Assembly (NCBI RefSeq): GCF_035984545.1
Contig: NZ_JAXCHP010000001.1
Location: 1,364,001-1,428,000 of the forward strand
Direction of reading: 5' to 3'
DNA: 64,000 bases
From: Cryobacterium sp. GrIS_2_6
GTDB taxonomy: Bacteria > Actinomycetota > Actinomycetes > Actinomycetales > Microbacteriaceae
Shown here: positions 1-8,237 of the stretch, piece by piece
Numbering within the stretch: position 1 is the first letter of the stretch
Layout of the letters: each line of letters starts with the position of its first letter
Translations under genes and position numbers: made by a program
The notes under the pieces: generated by a model
Told to the model about the DNA's origin: nothing
Database searches by the model: none
What the model saw: only the letters and a program-made list of their open reading frames with translations

Positions 1-346
1 CGACCCCGAGATCGCGTCCGTCGGCTACTCCGAGGCGAAGGCCTCCGCGAAGTTCGGCGCCGACCAGGTCTCGTCCTACGAGTACAACCTCGGCGGCAAC
101 GGCAAGAGCTCGATCCTCGGCACGAGCGGTTCGATCAAGGTCGTCCGGGTCAACGACGGCCCGATCGTCGGCATCCACATGATCGGCGCGCGCGTCGGCG
201 AGCTCATCGGCGAAGGCCAGCTCGTCGTGAACTGGGAGGCGTACCCGGAGGACATCGCCCCGTTCCTGCACGCGCACCCGACCCAGAACGAAGCGCTCGG
301 CGAGGCATTCCTGGCCCTGGCCGGGAAGCCCCTCCACGCGATGTAG
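1..346 (+). CDS. lpdA: dihydrolipoyl dehydrogenase, C-terminal end (partial)
   Basis: This is the last 114 codons of the FAD-dependent E3 subunit, which reoxidises dihydrolipoamide for the 2-oxoacid dehydrogenase complexes. The visible part is the dimerisation domain. It ends in HAHPTQNEALGE, which matches the family's catalytic His-Glu motif (HxxPTxxE); the His comes from the partner subunit in the active site. The reading frame is open from base 2 to a TAG at 344-346, and the 5' end lies outside the window. The E2 gene follows 70 bases downstream on the same strand, so the two probably serve the same complexes. Confidence 0.93.
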   Translation, partial: DPEIASVGYSEAKASAKFGADQVSSYEYNLGGNGKSSILGTSGSIKVVRVNDGPIVGIHMIGARVGELIGEGQLVVNWEAYPEDIAPFLHAHPTQNEALGEAFLALAGKPLHAM

Positions 347-416
347 CCGTTTCCCGGCTACCGACCGTCTATAAGCTAAGTACAGATCACATAATGGTTT
401 TGAAGGAGACAAACGC

Positions 417-1835
417 ATGAGCGAATCCGTTAGCCTTCCGGCACTCGGTGAGAGTGTCACAGAGGGTACGGTTACCCGCTGGCTGAAGAACGTGGGCGAC
501 CGCGTCGAGGTCGACGAGCCCCTGTTGGAAGTATCGACCGACAAGGTGGACACGGAGATCCCGTCCCCCGTTGCCGGCATCATCGAAGCGATCCTTGTTC
601 AGGAGGACGAAACCGTCGAGGTGGGTACCGCCCTGGTCCTGATCGGTGACGGTTCGGCCGCCGCGGCTCCCGCCCCTGTCGCGGCTCCCGTCGTCGAGGC
701 CCCGGCCGTACCGGCCGACCCCGCACCGGCAGCACCGGCAGCACCCGCACCGGCCGCAGCCCCGGTGTACGCACCCGCGCCGGTCGCGGCACCCGTCGCA
801 CCGCCCGTCGCCCAGCCGGTCTACGCCCCGGTTCCCGTCGCAGCTCCGGCACCGGTCTTTGCGCCGGTTCCCGTTGCGGCTCCGGCAGCGGTCGCAGCAC
901 CGGCACCCGTCGTGGCAGAGCCCGCCGTCTCCCGTGGCTCCCACGCGGGCACCTCCGGCTACGTGACCCCGATCGTCCGCAAGCTTGCGAACGAGGCCGG
1001 CGTCGACCTGTCCAGCGTCACCGGAACCGGTGTCGGCGGACGTATCCGTAAGCAGGACATCACGGCAGCCATCCCGGCCGCCGGCGCCGAGGCATCCGCC
1101 CCGGGATTCGAGGTCTCGCCGCTGCGCGGAACCTCCAAGCCGATGTCCCGGCTCCGCAAGGTCGTCGCCGAGCGCGCCGTCATCTCGATGCAGTCGTCGG
1201 CCCAGCTGACGACCGTTGTCGAGGTCGACGTCACGCGCGTCGCGATCTTCCGCGACAAGGTCAAGGCGTCCTTCTTTGAGAAGACCGGCAACAAGCTCTC
1301 CTTCCTGCCGTTCTTCGCCCTCGCCGCCGCAGAAGCACTCCAGGCGAACCCGATCATCAACGCCACGATCGACGGCGACACGATCGTTTACCCGGCACAG
1401 GAGAACATCAGCATCGCGGTCGACACCGAGCGCGGTCTGCTGACCCCGGTCGTGCGCAACGCCGGCGAACTCGACCTCGCCGGATTCGCGGCCCAGATCG
1501 CCGACCTCGCCCAGCGCACGAGGGACAACAAGCTCAAGCCCGACGAGCTGTCCGGTGGCACCTTCACGCTGACCAACACCGGTTCGCGCGGGGCACTGTT
1601 CGACACCCCCGTCGTGTTCCTGCCGCAGAGCGCGATCCTCGGAACGGGCGTCGTCTACAAGAAGCCGCTCGTCGTGACGAGCGGTGGCCTCGACGCCATC
1701 GCGATCCGCTCCTCGGTCTACTTGGCGTTGTCCTACGACCACCGCATCATCGATGGCGCGGATGCCTCACGCTTCCTCGTCACGATGAAGCAGCGTCTCG
1801 AGGCGGGCGATTTCGAAGCCAACCTCGGCATCTGA
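417..1835 (+). CDS. sucB: 2-oxoacid dehydrogenase E2, dihydrolipoamide acyltransferase
   Basis: E2 core of pyruvate and/or 2-oxoglutarate dehydrogenase, transferring acyl groups from lipoamide to CoA. Residues 1-78 are one lipoyl domain with the lipoylated Lys43 in DKVD. Residues 80 to about 182 are a very Ala/Pro-rich flexible linker. The segment from about 183 to 228 is the E3/E1-binding domain. The C-terminal catalytic domain ends with SYDHRIIDG, whose His442 and Asp446 form the HxxxDG active site. The ATG at 417 has AAGGAG at 403-408. lipB and lipA, which make the lipoyl cofactor, lie 2-3 kb downstream. Actinobacterial E2 proteins of this type often serve PDH built on homodimeric AceE, also encoded in this window, so the sucB symbol does not fix the substrate. 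Confidence 0.93.
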   Translation: MSESVSLPALGESVTEGTVTRWLKNVGDRVEVDEPLLEVSTDKVDTEIPSPVAGIIEAILVQEDETVEVGTALVLIGDGSAAAAPAPVAAPVVEAPAVPADPAPAAPAAPAPAAAPVYAPAPVAAPVAPPVAQPVYAPVPVAAPAPVFAPVPVAAPAAVAAPAPVVAEPAVSRGSHAGTSGYVTPIVRKLANEAGVDLSSVTGTGVGGRIRKQDITAAIPAAGAEASAPGFEVSPLRGTSKPMSRLRKVVAERAVISMQSSAQLTTVVEVDVTRVAIFRDKVKASFFEKTGNKLSFLPFFALAAAEALQANPIINATIDGDTIVYPAQENISIAVDTERGLLTPVVRNAGELDLAGFAAQIADLAQRTRDNKLKPDELSGGTFTLTNTGSRGALFDTPVVFLPQSAILGTGVVYKKPLVVTSGGLDAIAIRSSVYLALSYDHRIIDGADASRFLVTMKQRLEAGDFEANLGI

Positions 1836-1857
1836 GTCAGCCAGCCGGCACGTTCTG

Positions 1858-3561
1858 CTAGCCGGCACCGAAGAACTCGCGTAATCGCCAACCGGCCTCG
1901 CCCTTGACCACAAGGACGGAGGCCGGTTTGTCGTTTCCGGGTGCCGCTCCGCCGACGGACAGGGCCACCAGCGCGAGATTGCCGATCCGGTCGACGACCG
2001 TCGGTACAGAACCGTCAACGGTCGGGGCGCTGTTGTCGTGCGGATATCCCGTCGCGCTGCCCGTCGCACCGTCCGGCGCGTGCCCGATCAGGGCGCTGGT
2101 CCCTGCCAGTGCCGGAGAGTCCGGTTGGGAGACTTCCGCAAGGCACTCCCGATCCGCCGCGACGAGGCACAGGGCCCGCATGCGGAGCAGTACCACGGTG
2201 GCAGCAGCGGGGTCCTCGCCCCGCAGGACGATCTGGTCGGCTGCGGTCGGACCCGCGGCGGACCCTCCCCCGCTCCCGAGTGCAGGCCGGGGAGGAACAG
2301 CTCCGACGGACGACGGGTCCGCACCCGAGCTGACTGGCGGTGGGGCGAGCACGGTCCAGGCACCGACGAGGAGGATGACGACGACAGACGCTCCGGCCAG
2401 GATCAGGCCTCGGCGCCGCCAACGGGCCGGGTCGTCCGCGGCCGTCCACGTGCCCCGGCGCGTCGATGGTCGGGGGTTTCGCTCAGAACCCGGTCTCGGC
2501 CCAGGTCCGAAGGAGTGCGCCGCCCGGCCGCGGTGAGCCCGCGGCGCAGGCACAACGCGCCGGATTCCCGTCTGCCGTCCTCCGATGGTCCCGGCGACCT
2601 GAACCGTCCAGGCCCGCAGAAGCGGCCAGGCGCGCGCGTCCAGCGCGGCCTCGAGGCGCGTCAGCGGACCCTGGCCCAGGGAAAGCCTCCGGATGTCCGT
2701 CGACGTCCCGTGCCCCGGGGCGACGTCGTGCCCGGGGAACCGGACCGGTGCTGCGGGAGACCATTCGAACAGCGCCCGCTCGAGTCCGGCAAGCGCCTCC
2801 CGGTACGTGCCAGACCGCCAGGCTGCGAACAGGGCGTCGGCCGGCGGCTGCCCGCACTCGGCGACCCGATCGAGAACGGCGTGCACAAGATCACCGCAGG
2901 CGCACCGGGCCTCGCCCTGCAGTTCGTCGCGGTCCTGTCCCGGCGGCGGCAGGTCCCTCAAGCCGCCCAGCCCCCCGACGACCGGTCGGCCCGCACCGTC
3001 GAACCGGATCAGACCCGGGCCGATCCCCGGATGCAGCCAGCCCCCGTCGTAGAGCCGCGCCACGGCCGCGAGCACCGGCGCCAGGATCGTGACCGCCTCC
3101 CCCGGGTCCAGCAATCGCTCGCCGGCCAGCAGCGACCCGAGGGCCCCGCCGCGGTCCTCGGCCAGGACGAGGCAGACCCGGCCGTCCGGCAACGTCGCAA
3201 CGTCCAGCAACCGGCCCACCCCGCCGTCCGGGATGCTCTCGAGGGCGCGCACCTCCCTGTCGATCGCCGCGACGCCGGTGCCTCTACCACCGTCACCACC
3301 TCCGCCGCCGGTGCCTGCGCCCACCGCGTGCACATCTCGGAACACCTTGAGAACGACGACCTCCCTCGGTCTGTCGATCCCGCCCCCTGCCGAGGCGCCG
3401 AGGTAGACGTCGGACCGGTCACCAGAACCGATGCGCCTCAGCACCCGGTATCCGGCGACGTTTCCGAGGGCATCCGCTGGCTGCGCATCGGAAGCCCCCA
3501 CCACGGCAGGGGACTCCGCAGCACGCCTCCTGCCCCTCCGACCCCCCGCGCGTCTCGTCAC
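1858..3561 (-). CDS. membrane-anchored protein kinase-like protein (pseudokinase)
   Basis: A 567-residue protein with an N-terminal protein-kinase-like domain (about 37-300), a linker, one membrane helix (about 385-406) and an extracytoplasmic C-terminal domain of about 160 residues. The Gly loop RRIGSGDRSDVYLG (43-56), the VAIK-type lysine K72 and a helix-C glutamate near residue 103 are recognisable. The catalytic loop reads LHPGIGPGLI (176-185), so the HRD aspartate and the metal-binding Asn are missing. The DFG motif is replaced by GLG (197-199). It should therefore be catalytically dead or atypical. The start is a GTG with no strong ribosome binding site. It lies antisense between sucB and lipB and converges on sucB. 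The family is inferred from residual motifs; the ligand or partner is unknown. Confidence 0.7.
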   Translation of the reverse strand: MTRRAGGRRGRRRAAESPAVVGASDAQPADALGNVAGYRVLRRIGSGDRSDVYLGASAGGGIDRPREVVVLKVFRDVHAVGAGTGGGGGDGGRGTGVAAIDREVRALESIPDGGVGRLLDVATLPDGRVCLVLAEDRGGALGSLLAGERLLDPGEAVTILAPVLAAVARLYDGGWLHPGIGPGLIRFDGAGRPVVGGLGGLRDLPPPGQDRDELQGEARCACGDLVHAVLDRVAECGQPPADALFAAWRSGTYREALAGLERALFEWSPAAPVRFPGHDVAPGHGTSTDIRRLSLGQGPLTRLEAALDARAWPLLRAWTVQVAGTIGGRQTGIRRVVPAPRAHRGRAAHSFGPGPRPGSERNPRPSTRRGTWTAADDPARWRRRGLILAGASVVVILLVGAWTVLAPPPVSSGADPSSVGAVPPRPALGSGGGSAAGPTAADQIVLRGEDPAAATVVLLRMRALCLVAADRECLAEVSQPDSPALAGTSALIGHAPDGATGSATGYPHDNSAPTVDGSVPTVVDRIGNLALVALSVGGAAPGNDKPASVLVVKGEAGWRLREFFGAG

Positions 3562-3657
3562 GCGGCAATCTTCGCCCGCGGGAGTCGGGAGCAGGCCGAC
3601 TCAGGGCAGGCTGTGCACACTCCGCCCGATCCGGTAGCTGGTGAGGACAGGCTGACC

Positions 3658-3663
3658 TAGACT
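3658..3663 (+). promoter_or_regulatory. -10 hexamer of leaderless lipB promoter
   Basis: TAGACT lies six bases before the lipB ATG at 3670, and no Shine-Dalgarno sequence precedes the start. This is the arrangement expected when transcription starts on the A of the ATG. No convincing -35 is visible. Confidence 0.5.
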
Positions 3664-3669
3664 GGCCCA

Positions 3670-4305
3670 ATGCTCGACTTTCTCGTCGCGGGGCTAAGCG
3701 CCAACTCCGTGCCGTATCTCGTGGGCCTTGAGCTCCAGCGCACCGTCCATCGTGCCGTTGTTTCCGGGGAACGCCCGGACACCGTCATCTTCCTCGAACA
3801 CCCCGCCGTGTACACCGCGGGCAGACGCACGGCCGCCGACGAGCGGCCGACGGACGGAACTCCCGTCATCGACACCGACAGGGGCGGCAAGATCACCTGG
3901 CACGGTCCCGGCCAGCTCGTCGGCTACCCCATCCTTCGCCTCGCCGAACCCATCGACGTCGTCGGGTACGTCCGACGCCTCGAGGGCATCCTCATCGATG
4001 TCCTCGCCGGGTTCGGAGTCGACGCTTGCCGCGTCACCGGACGGTCAGGGGTCTGGGTCGGCCGGCCCGGCTTCGAAGACAAGATCGCCGCCATCGGAAT
4101 CCGAGTCGCCGAAGGTGTGACCATGCACGGCTTCGCGCTCAATTGCAACAACTCCCTCGAACCCTACGACCACATCATCGCCTGTGGCATCCGCGACGCC
4201 GGCGTCACCACGATCTCCCGCTTCCTCGGCCGGGAGGTGACACCGGAGCAGCTGGTGGAACCGATCCGGGCCCGTTTCGCCGCTGAACTGGTGGCCGCCG
4301 CGTGA
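3670..4305 (+). CDS. lipB: octanoyltransferase LipB
   Basis: Transfers octanoate from acyl carrier protein to the lipoyl domain lysine of E2 subunits, the first step of lipoate assembly. The 211 residues match the normal family length. The signature [17 protein letters not shown] spans 71-87. Lys138 (in EDKIAAIG) and Cys172 (in HIIACGI) are the catalytic pair that carries the thioester intermediate. The stop codon overlaps the lipA GTG by four bases, so the two are translationally coupled. No ribosome binding site precedes the ATG; a -10-like hexamer 6 nt upstream suggests a leaderless mRNA. Confidence 0.96.
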   Translation: MLDFLVAGLSANSVPYLVGLELQRTVHRAVVSGERPDTVIFLEHPAVYTAGRRTAADERPTDGTPVIDTDRGGKITWHGPGQLVGYPILRLAEPIDVVGYVRRLEGILIDVLAGFGVDACRVTGRSGVWVGRPGFEDKIAAIGIRVAEGVTMHGFALNCNNSLEPYDHIIACGIRDAGVTTISRFLGREVTPEQLVEPIRARFAAELVAAA

Positions 4306-5354
4306 GCGCCGTGCCAGAAGGCCGCAAGATGCTGCGGCTCGAGATCCGCAACATGGAATCGCCCATCGAACGCAAACCGGCCTGGATCAAGACGGTCGCC
4401 AAGATGGGACCGGAATACCGGAAGCTCCAGGACCTCGTCAAGGGCGAGAACCTGCACACCGTTTGCCAGGAAGCCGGGTGCCCGAACATCTTCGAATGCT
4501 GGGAGGACCGCGAGGCGACCTTCCTCATCGGTGGCTCGCAGTGCACCCGGCGCTGCGACTTCTGCCAGATCGACACGGGCAAGCCTGCGGAATACGACAC
4601 CGACGAACCGAGACGGGTCGCGGAATCCGTCGTCGCGATGAACCTTCGGTACGCCACGGTGACGGGCGTCGCCCGTGACGACCTTCCCGACGAGGGTGCC
4701 TGGCTGTACGCCGAGACGATCCGGCAGATCCACGCGCAGAGCCCCGGTACGGGCGTGGAGATCCTCGTCCCCGACTTCTCGGGCAATCCCGACCTGCTGG
4801 GCGAGGTGTTCTCCGCGAAGCCGGAGGTCTTCGCGCACAACGTCGAGACGGTCCCGCGCATCTTCAAGCGCATCCGCCCGGCCTTCCGTTACGACCGGTC
4901 CCTCGACGTGATCACCCAGGGCCGCGACGCCGGCCTCATCACCAAGTCGAACCTGATCCTCGGCATGGGCGAGGAGCGCGCAGAGGTCAGCCAGGCGCTT
5001 CAGGACCTTCACGATGCCGGAACCGACATCATCACCATCACCCAGTACCTGCGGCCGAGCGCCCGGCACCTCCCCGTCGCCCGGTGGGTGAGGCCGGAGG
5101 AGTTCGTCGAACTGAATGCCGAAGCGGAGGCCATCGGATTCCTCGGGGTGCTCTCCGGTCCGCTCGTGCGCTCCTCCTACCGGGCAGGACGCCTCTGGGC
5201 GCAGTCGATGCTCGCGACGAACCGGGAGGTGCCCGCCGAGCTCCGCCATCTGGCGGATGCCTCCCTCGGCTTCGCCCAGGCCGTCGCCCGCCCGGGCGGC
5301 ATCGTCGCTGACTCGAACGAAAATCGGTCATCGGAGATTCTGGCGACTCGGTAA
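4302..5354 (+). CDS. lipA: lipoyl synthase LipA
   Basis: Radical SAM enzyme that inserts two sulfurs into protein-bound octanoyl groups to give lipoyl. Both iron-sulfur sites are intact. Cys55, Cys60 and Cys66 (CxxxxCxxxxxC) bind the auxiliary cluster that donates sulfur. Cys81, Cys85 and Cys88 (CTRRCDFC) bind the SAM cluster. The RSSY motif near the C terminus supplies the serine ligand of the auxiliary cluster. The start is the GTG at 4302 overlapping the lipB stop. The substrates are the E2 proteins, one of which is encoded just upstream. Length of 350 residues is slightly above average because of a variable C-terminal tail. Confidence 0.96.
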   Translation: MSAVPEGRKMLRLEIRNMESPIERKPAWIKTVAKMGPEYRKLQDLVKGENLHTVCQEAGCPNIFECWEDREATFLIGGSQCTRRCDFCQIDTGKPAEYDTDEPRRVAESVVAMNLRYATVTGVARDDLPDEGAWLYAETIRQIHAQSPGTGVEILVPDFSGNPDLLGEVFSAKPEVFAHNVETVPRIFKRIRPAFRYDRSLDVITQGRDAGLITKSNLILGMGEERAEVSQALQDLHDAGTDIITITQYLRPSARHLPVARWVRPEEFVELNAEAEAIGFLGVLSGPLVRSSYRAGRLWAQSMLATNREVPAELRHLADASLGFAQAVARPGGIVADSNENRSSEILATR

Positions 5355-5357
5355 ACT
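5352..5357 (+). promoter_or_regulatory. -10 hexamer of leaderless DUF4191 promoter
   Basis: TAAACT lies seven bases before the ATG at 5365 and overlaps the lipA stop codon. No Shine-Dalgarno is present, so a separate leaderless transcript from inside the end of lipA is likely. Confidence 0.45.
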
Positions 5358-5364
5358 CGACATC

Positions 5365-6075
5365 ATGGCACGCAGCAAGGACAAGACTCCCAAACCCCAC
5401 AAGGAACCCGGCCGCATCAAGCAGATGTGGCAGGTGTTCCAGATGACCCGGCGGTACGATTCCAAAATCGTTCCGCTCCTCCTCGTGGGCTTCTTCGTGC
5501 CGCTCGTGGCCTCGGTCATCGTCGCTATCGTTGCGACGGACGGAAACGTTCTCACCCTGGTCCTCTGGATCATCGCCGGGCTCCTCGCCGGGGTGCTCGC
5601 GGTGCTGATCATTCTCGGCCGTCGCGCCGAGAAGGCCGCCTATTCGCAGATCGAAGGCCAGCCCGGCGCCGTCGGCGCCGTGCTGCGCAGCTCCCTCAAG
5701 GGCGGCTGGGTCGGCAGCGAAATGCCCATCGCCGTCAACGGGAAGACCCAGGACGCGGTCTACCGTGCGGTCGGTCGCGGCGGCGTCGTCCTGATCAGCG
5801 AGGGCCCGCGCACCCGGACCGCGCGCATGCTCGAGGAGGAACGCCGCACGGTCACCCGTCTCGGTGGCCACGTGCCCGTCACGGTCCTCTCCGTCGGCCC
5901 GGACTCCGACGCCGTGCCGCTGCACAAGCTCGCGAGCCGTCTGCGCAAGATCAAGCCGAGCCTGACCAAGGCAGAGGTCCTCGCCGTCAACAACCGGCTG
6001 AGCTCGATCACGAAGAAGCTTCCGATCCCGAAGGGTGTGGATCCCACCAAGGCCCGCCCCCAGCGCGGCAACTAG
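5365..6075 (+). CDS. DUF4191 family membrane protein
   Basis: A 236-residue membrane protein with a basic, hydrophilic N terminus. Two adjacent transmembrane helices follow at about residues 32-54 and 59-81, then a soluble C-terminal domain rich in Lys/Arg that ends KARPQRGN. The start at ATG 5365 fits the family N terminus and the -10-like hexamer upstream; an open frame extends further 5' only as an overlap with lipA. DUF4191 proteins sit beside lipA in many actinobacteria, but their function is unknown. A role linked to lipoate or envelope physiology is only a guess from position. A strong bidirectional hairpin follows the gene. Confidence 0.82.
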   Translation: MARSKDKTPKPHKEPGRIKQMWQVFQMTRRYDSKIVPLLLVGFFVPLVASVIVAIVATDGNVLTLVLWIIAGLLAGVLAVLIILGRRAEKAAYSQIEGQPGAVGAVLRSSLKGGWVGSEMPIAVNGKTQDAVYRAVGRGGVVLISEGPRTRTARMLEEERRTVTRLGGHVPVTVLSVGPDSDAVPLHKLASRLRKIKPSLTKAEVLAVNNRLSSITKKLPIPKGVDPTKARPQRGN

Positions 6076-6104
6076 GCGCGTCCACCCGTCCATTCCGCAC
6101 GTCC

Positions 6105-6135
6105 AGAACCCCTCGTCGTCACGACGAGGGGTTCT
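6105..6135. terminator. bidirectional terminator, DUF4191 / RDD
   Basis: Perfect inverted repeat with 15-base arms (AGAACCCCTCGTCGT and its complement) around a single central base, effectively a 13-bp stem with a short loop. It lies between two convergent genes and can serve both. Confidence 0.8.
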
Positions 6136-6159
6136 TGCGTCTGCCCATCGGCGCGCGGC

Positions 6160-6603
6160 TCAGCCGCGGACGAGAACGGTTCCGGCCACCTTGTCGTGGA
6201 AGCCGCGCTGGTCCGAGTCCCAGACGAGTGCGGGGAATGCCAGGCCGAGAAGCACGGAACGCACAATCGGCCGCCACGGCCCGACCCAGCCGCCCACGAG
6301 GGGGATCACTCGGAGTCCGACGAGGCGGTGGCCGATGCTGCCGCCGATCGTCGGGATGAACACGACCTGAAGCAGGACATAGGTCCCCGTCACGACAAAA
6401 CCGTTGTAGTCGAGGAACGTGTAGCGGAACACCGTGAATGCCAGCGCCATCGCGAGGGCATAGTCGATCAGGAGTCCCAGCATCCGTCGCCCGGCACGGC
6501 CGACGGACAGTGGTCCCGCGTCCGGAAGCCCGAGCCGCTCCCCCGGCCATCTGCTCGGGGGGAGCTGTCCGAAGGTGGTCGGTTGCGAGGCAGAGGGAGA
6601 CAC
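6160..6603 (-). CDS. RDD family membrane protein
   Basis: A 147-residue membrane protein. After a Pro-rich N terminus, the segment GRAGRRMLGLLIDYALAM carries the Arg-Asp-Asp-like signature that begins RDD domains. Hydrophobic helices follow, then the second signature IGGSIGHRLVGLRV and the terminal RGFHDKVAGTVLV. Function of the family is not settled (transport or ion homeostasis has been proposed). In actinobacteria an RDD gene is often divergent from glnA, as here. The short intergenic region upstream carries the glnA control region. Confidence 0.85.
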   Translation of the reverse strand: MSPSASQPTTFGQLPPSRWPGERLGLPDAGPLSVGRAGRRMLGLLIDYALAMALAFTVFRYTFLDYNGFVVTGTYVLLQVVFIPTIGGSIGHRLVGLRVIPLVGGWVGPWRPIVRSVLLGLAFPALVWDSDQRGFHDKVAGTVLVRG

Positions 6604-6631
6604 GGGATGATCCTAGCCAAACGCCCCGCCT

Positions 6632-6669
6632 GTAACATGTGAGAAACAAAGTCGTCACAGTTGAGTAAT
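6632..6669 (+). promoter_or_regulatory. GlnR-type box upstream of glnA
   Basis: Four five-base half-sites, each separated by exactly six bases: GTAAC (6632), GAAAC (6643), GTCAC (6654) and GTAAT (6665). This matches the actinobacterial GlnR consensus of alternating GTnAC and GAAAC boxes with N6 spacers; only the fourth half-site departs clearly. A plausible promoter overlaps it: GTCACA at 6654, a 17-base spacer, then TAATAC at 6677-6682. Nitrogen-responsive control of glnA is therefore likely. Confidence 0.7.
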
Positions 6670-6747
6670 GCTGCCGTAATACTCTCTGGGTAGCCGCCGC
6701 GCGCGACTTTCTGTCATTAACGCCCTCGTCGTTTGGAGTAAAACCGC

Positions 6748-8172
6748 ATGTTCCGCGATTCGTCAGAAGTACTCAAGTTCATCAAGGACACTGACGTCAA
6801 GTTTCTTGACATTCGCTTCACCGATCTTCCTGGTGTGCAGCAGCACTTCAACATCCCCGCGTCGACCGTCGATGAGGAATTCTTCACGGTCGGGCAGATG
6901 TTCGACGGTTCGTCGATCCGCGGCTTCGCGTCCATCCACGAGTCGGACATGCAGCTCATCCCGGACGTGACGACGGCATACGTCGACGCCTTCCGCGCCG
7001 AACGAACGCTCATTATGCTTTTCGACATCTACAACCCGCGCAACGGTGAGATCTACTCCAAGGATCCCCGCCAGGTTGCGAAGAAGGCCGAGAAGTACCT
7101 CGAGTCGACCGGCATCGCCGACACCGCGTTCTTCGCCCCCGAAGCCGAGTTCTACATCTTCGACGCCGTGCGTTATGAAGTGAACCAGTACTCGAGCTTC
7201 TACGCCGTGGACTCCAGCGAAGGCGCCTGGAACTCCGGCAAGAAGGAAGAGGGCGGCAACCTCGCCAACAAGACCCCGTACAAGGGCGGCTACTTCCCCG
7301 TCAGCCCCGTCGACCAGCACGTCGACATGCGCGACGACATCTGCCTCAAGCTCATCGACGCAGGCCTGATCCTCGAGCGCAGCCACCACGAGGTCGGCAC
7401 CGGCGGACAGGGCGAGATCAACTATCGCTTCGATACCATGGTCCACGCGGCGGACGACCTGCTGAAGTTCAAGTACATCGTGAAGAACACGGCGCACGAG
7501 TGGGGCAAGACGGCGACGTTCATGCCCAAGCCGCTCTTCGGCGACAACGGTTCCGGGATGCACACCCACCAGTCCCTCTGGTCCGGCGGCAAGCCGTTGT
7601 TCTACGACGAGGCCGGCTACGGCGGACTCTCCGACATCGCCCGCTGGTACATCGGCGGCCTGCTCAAGCACGCCCCGGCCGTCCTCGCGTTCACCAACCC
7701 CTCGGTGAACTCTTACCACCGCCTCGTCCCCGGCTTCGAAGCCCCGGTCAACCTGGTCTACTCTGCCGGTAACCGCTCTGCCTCGATCCGGATCCCGATC
7801 ACGGGAACCAACCCGAAGGCCAAGCGCATCGAGTTCCGCGCGCCCGACGCCTCCGGCAACCCGTACCTGGCCTTCGCCGCCCAGCTGATGGCCGGCCTCG
7901 ACGGGATCAAGAACCGGATCGAGCCGCACGAGCCGGTCGACAAGGACCTCTACGAGCTCCCACCCGAAGAAGCGAAGAACATCCCGCAGGTTCCCGCTTC
8001 CCTCGAGGAGGCGCTGCTGGCCCTCGAAGCCGACCACGACTTCCTCCTCGCCGGCAACGTGTTCACGCCCGAACTGATCGAAACCTGGGTCAGCTTCAAG
8101 CGCGAGCAGGAAATCAAGCCGCTCGCGCAGCGTCCGCACCCGTTCGAGTACGAACTGTACTACGGGGTCTAA
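6748..8172 (+). CDS. glnA: glutamine synthetase type I (adenylylatable)
   Basis: Makes glutamine from glutamate, ammonia and ATP as a dodecamer; the main ammonium-assimilating enzyme. The 474 residues are full length for class I-beta. Metal and ATP site motifs are visible, including the PEAEFYIFD segment, [10 protein letters not shown] and NRSASIRIP. The stretch DLYELPPEE near the C terminus contains the tyrosine that GlnE adenylylates in this class. GGAG at 6735-6738 serves the ATG at 6748. The upstream region has a GlnR-type box. glnE and a second synthetase converge from downstream. A 12-bp hairpin terminator follows the stop. Confidence 0.96.
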   Translation: MFRDSSEVLKFIKDTDVKFLDIRFTDLPGVQQHFNIPASTVDEEFFTVGQMFDGSSIRGFASIHESDMQLIPDVTTAYVDAFRAERTLIMLFDIYNPRNGEIYSKDPRQVAKKAEKYLESTGIADTAFFAPEAEFYIFDAVRYEVNQYSSFYAVDSSEGAWNSGKKEEGGNLANKTPYKGGYFPVSPVDQHVDMRDDICLKLIDAGLILERSHHEVGTGGQGEINYRFDTMVHAADDLLKFKYIVKNTAHEWGKTATFMPKPLFGDNGSGMHTHQSLWSGGKPLFYDEAGYGGLSDIARWYIGGLLKHAPAVLAFTNPSVNSYHRLVPGFEAPVNLVYSAGNRSASIRIPITGTNPKAKRIEFRAPDASGNPYLAFAAQLMAGLDGIKNRIEPHEPVDKDLYELPPEEAKNIPQVPASLEEALLALEADHDFLLAGNVFTPELIETWVSFKREQEIKPLAQRPHPFEYELYYGV

Positions 8173-8193
8173 ACCGCACGGAGCCTGACTATG

Positions 8194-8223
8194 ACGGGTC
8201 GTACCTCTTGGGGTACGGCCCGT
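8194..8223. terminator. bidirectional terminator, glnA / glnE
   Basis: ACGGGTCGTACC and GGTACGGCCCGT form a 12-bp stem with one G-U pair and a six-base loop. It lies in the 65-base gap between the convergent glnA and glnE stops. Confidence 0.75.
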
Positions 8224-8237
8224 TCGTCGTTCCCCGG

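Noticed and set aside
2038..3660. 540-codon plus-strand frame opposite the pseudokinase
   Set aside because: Arg/Pro-rich composition expected of a GC-rich shadow; the minus-strand frame has a kinase fold, membrane helix and sensible termini.
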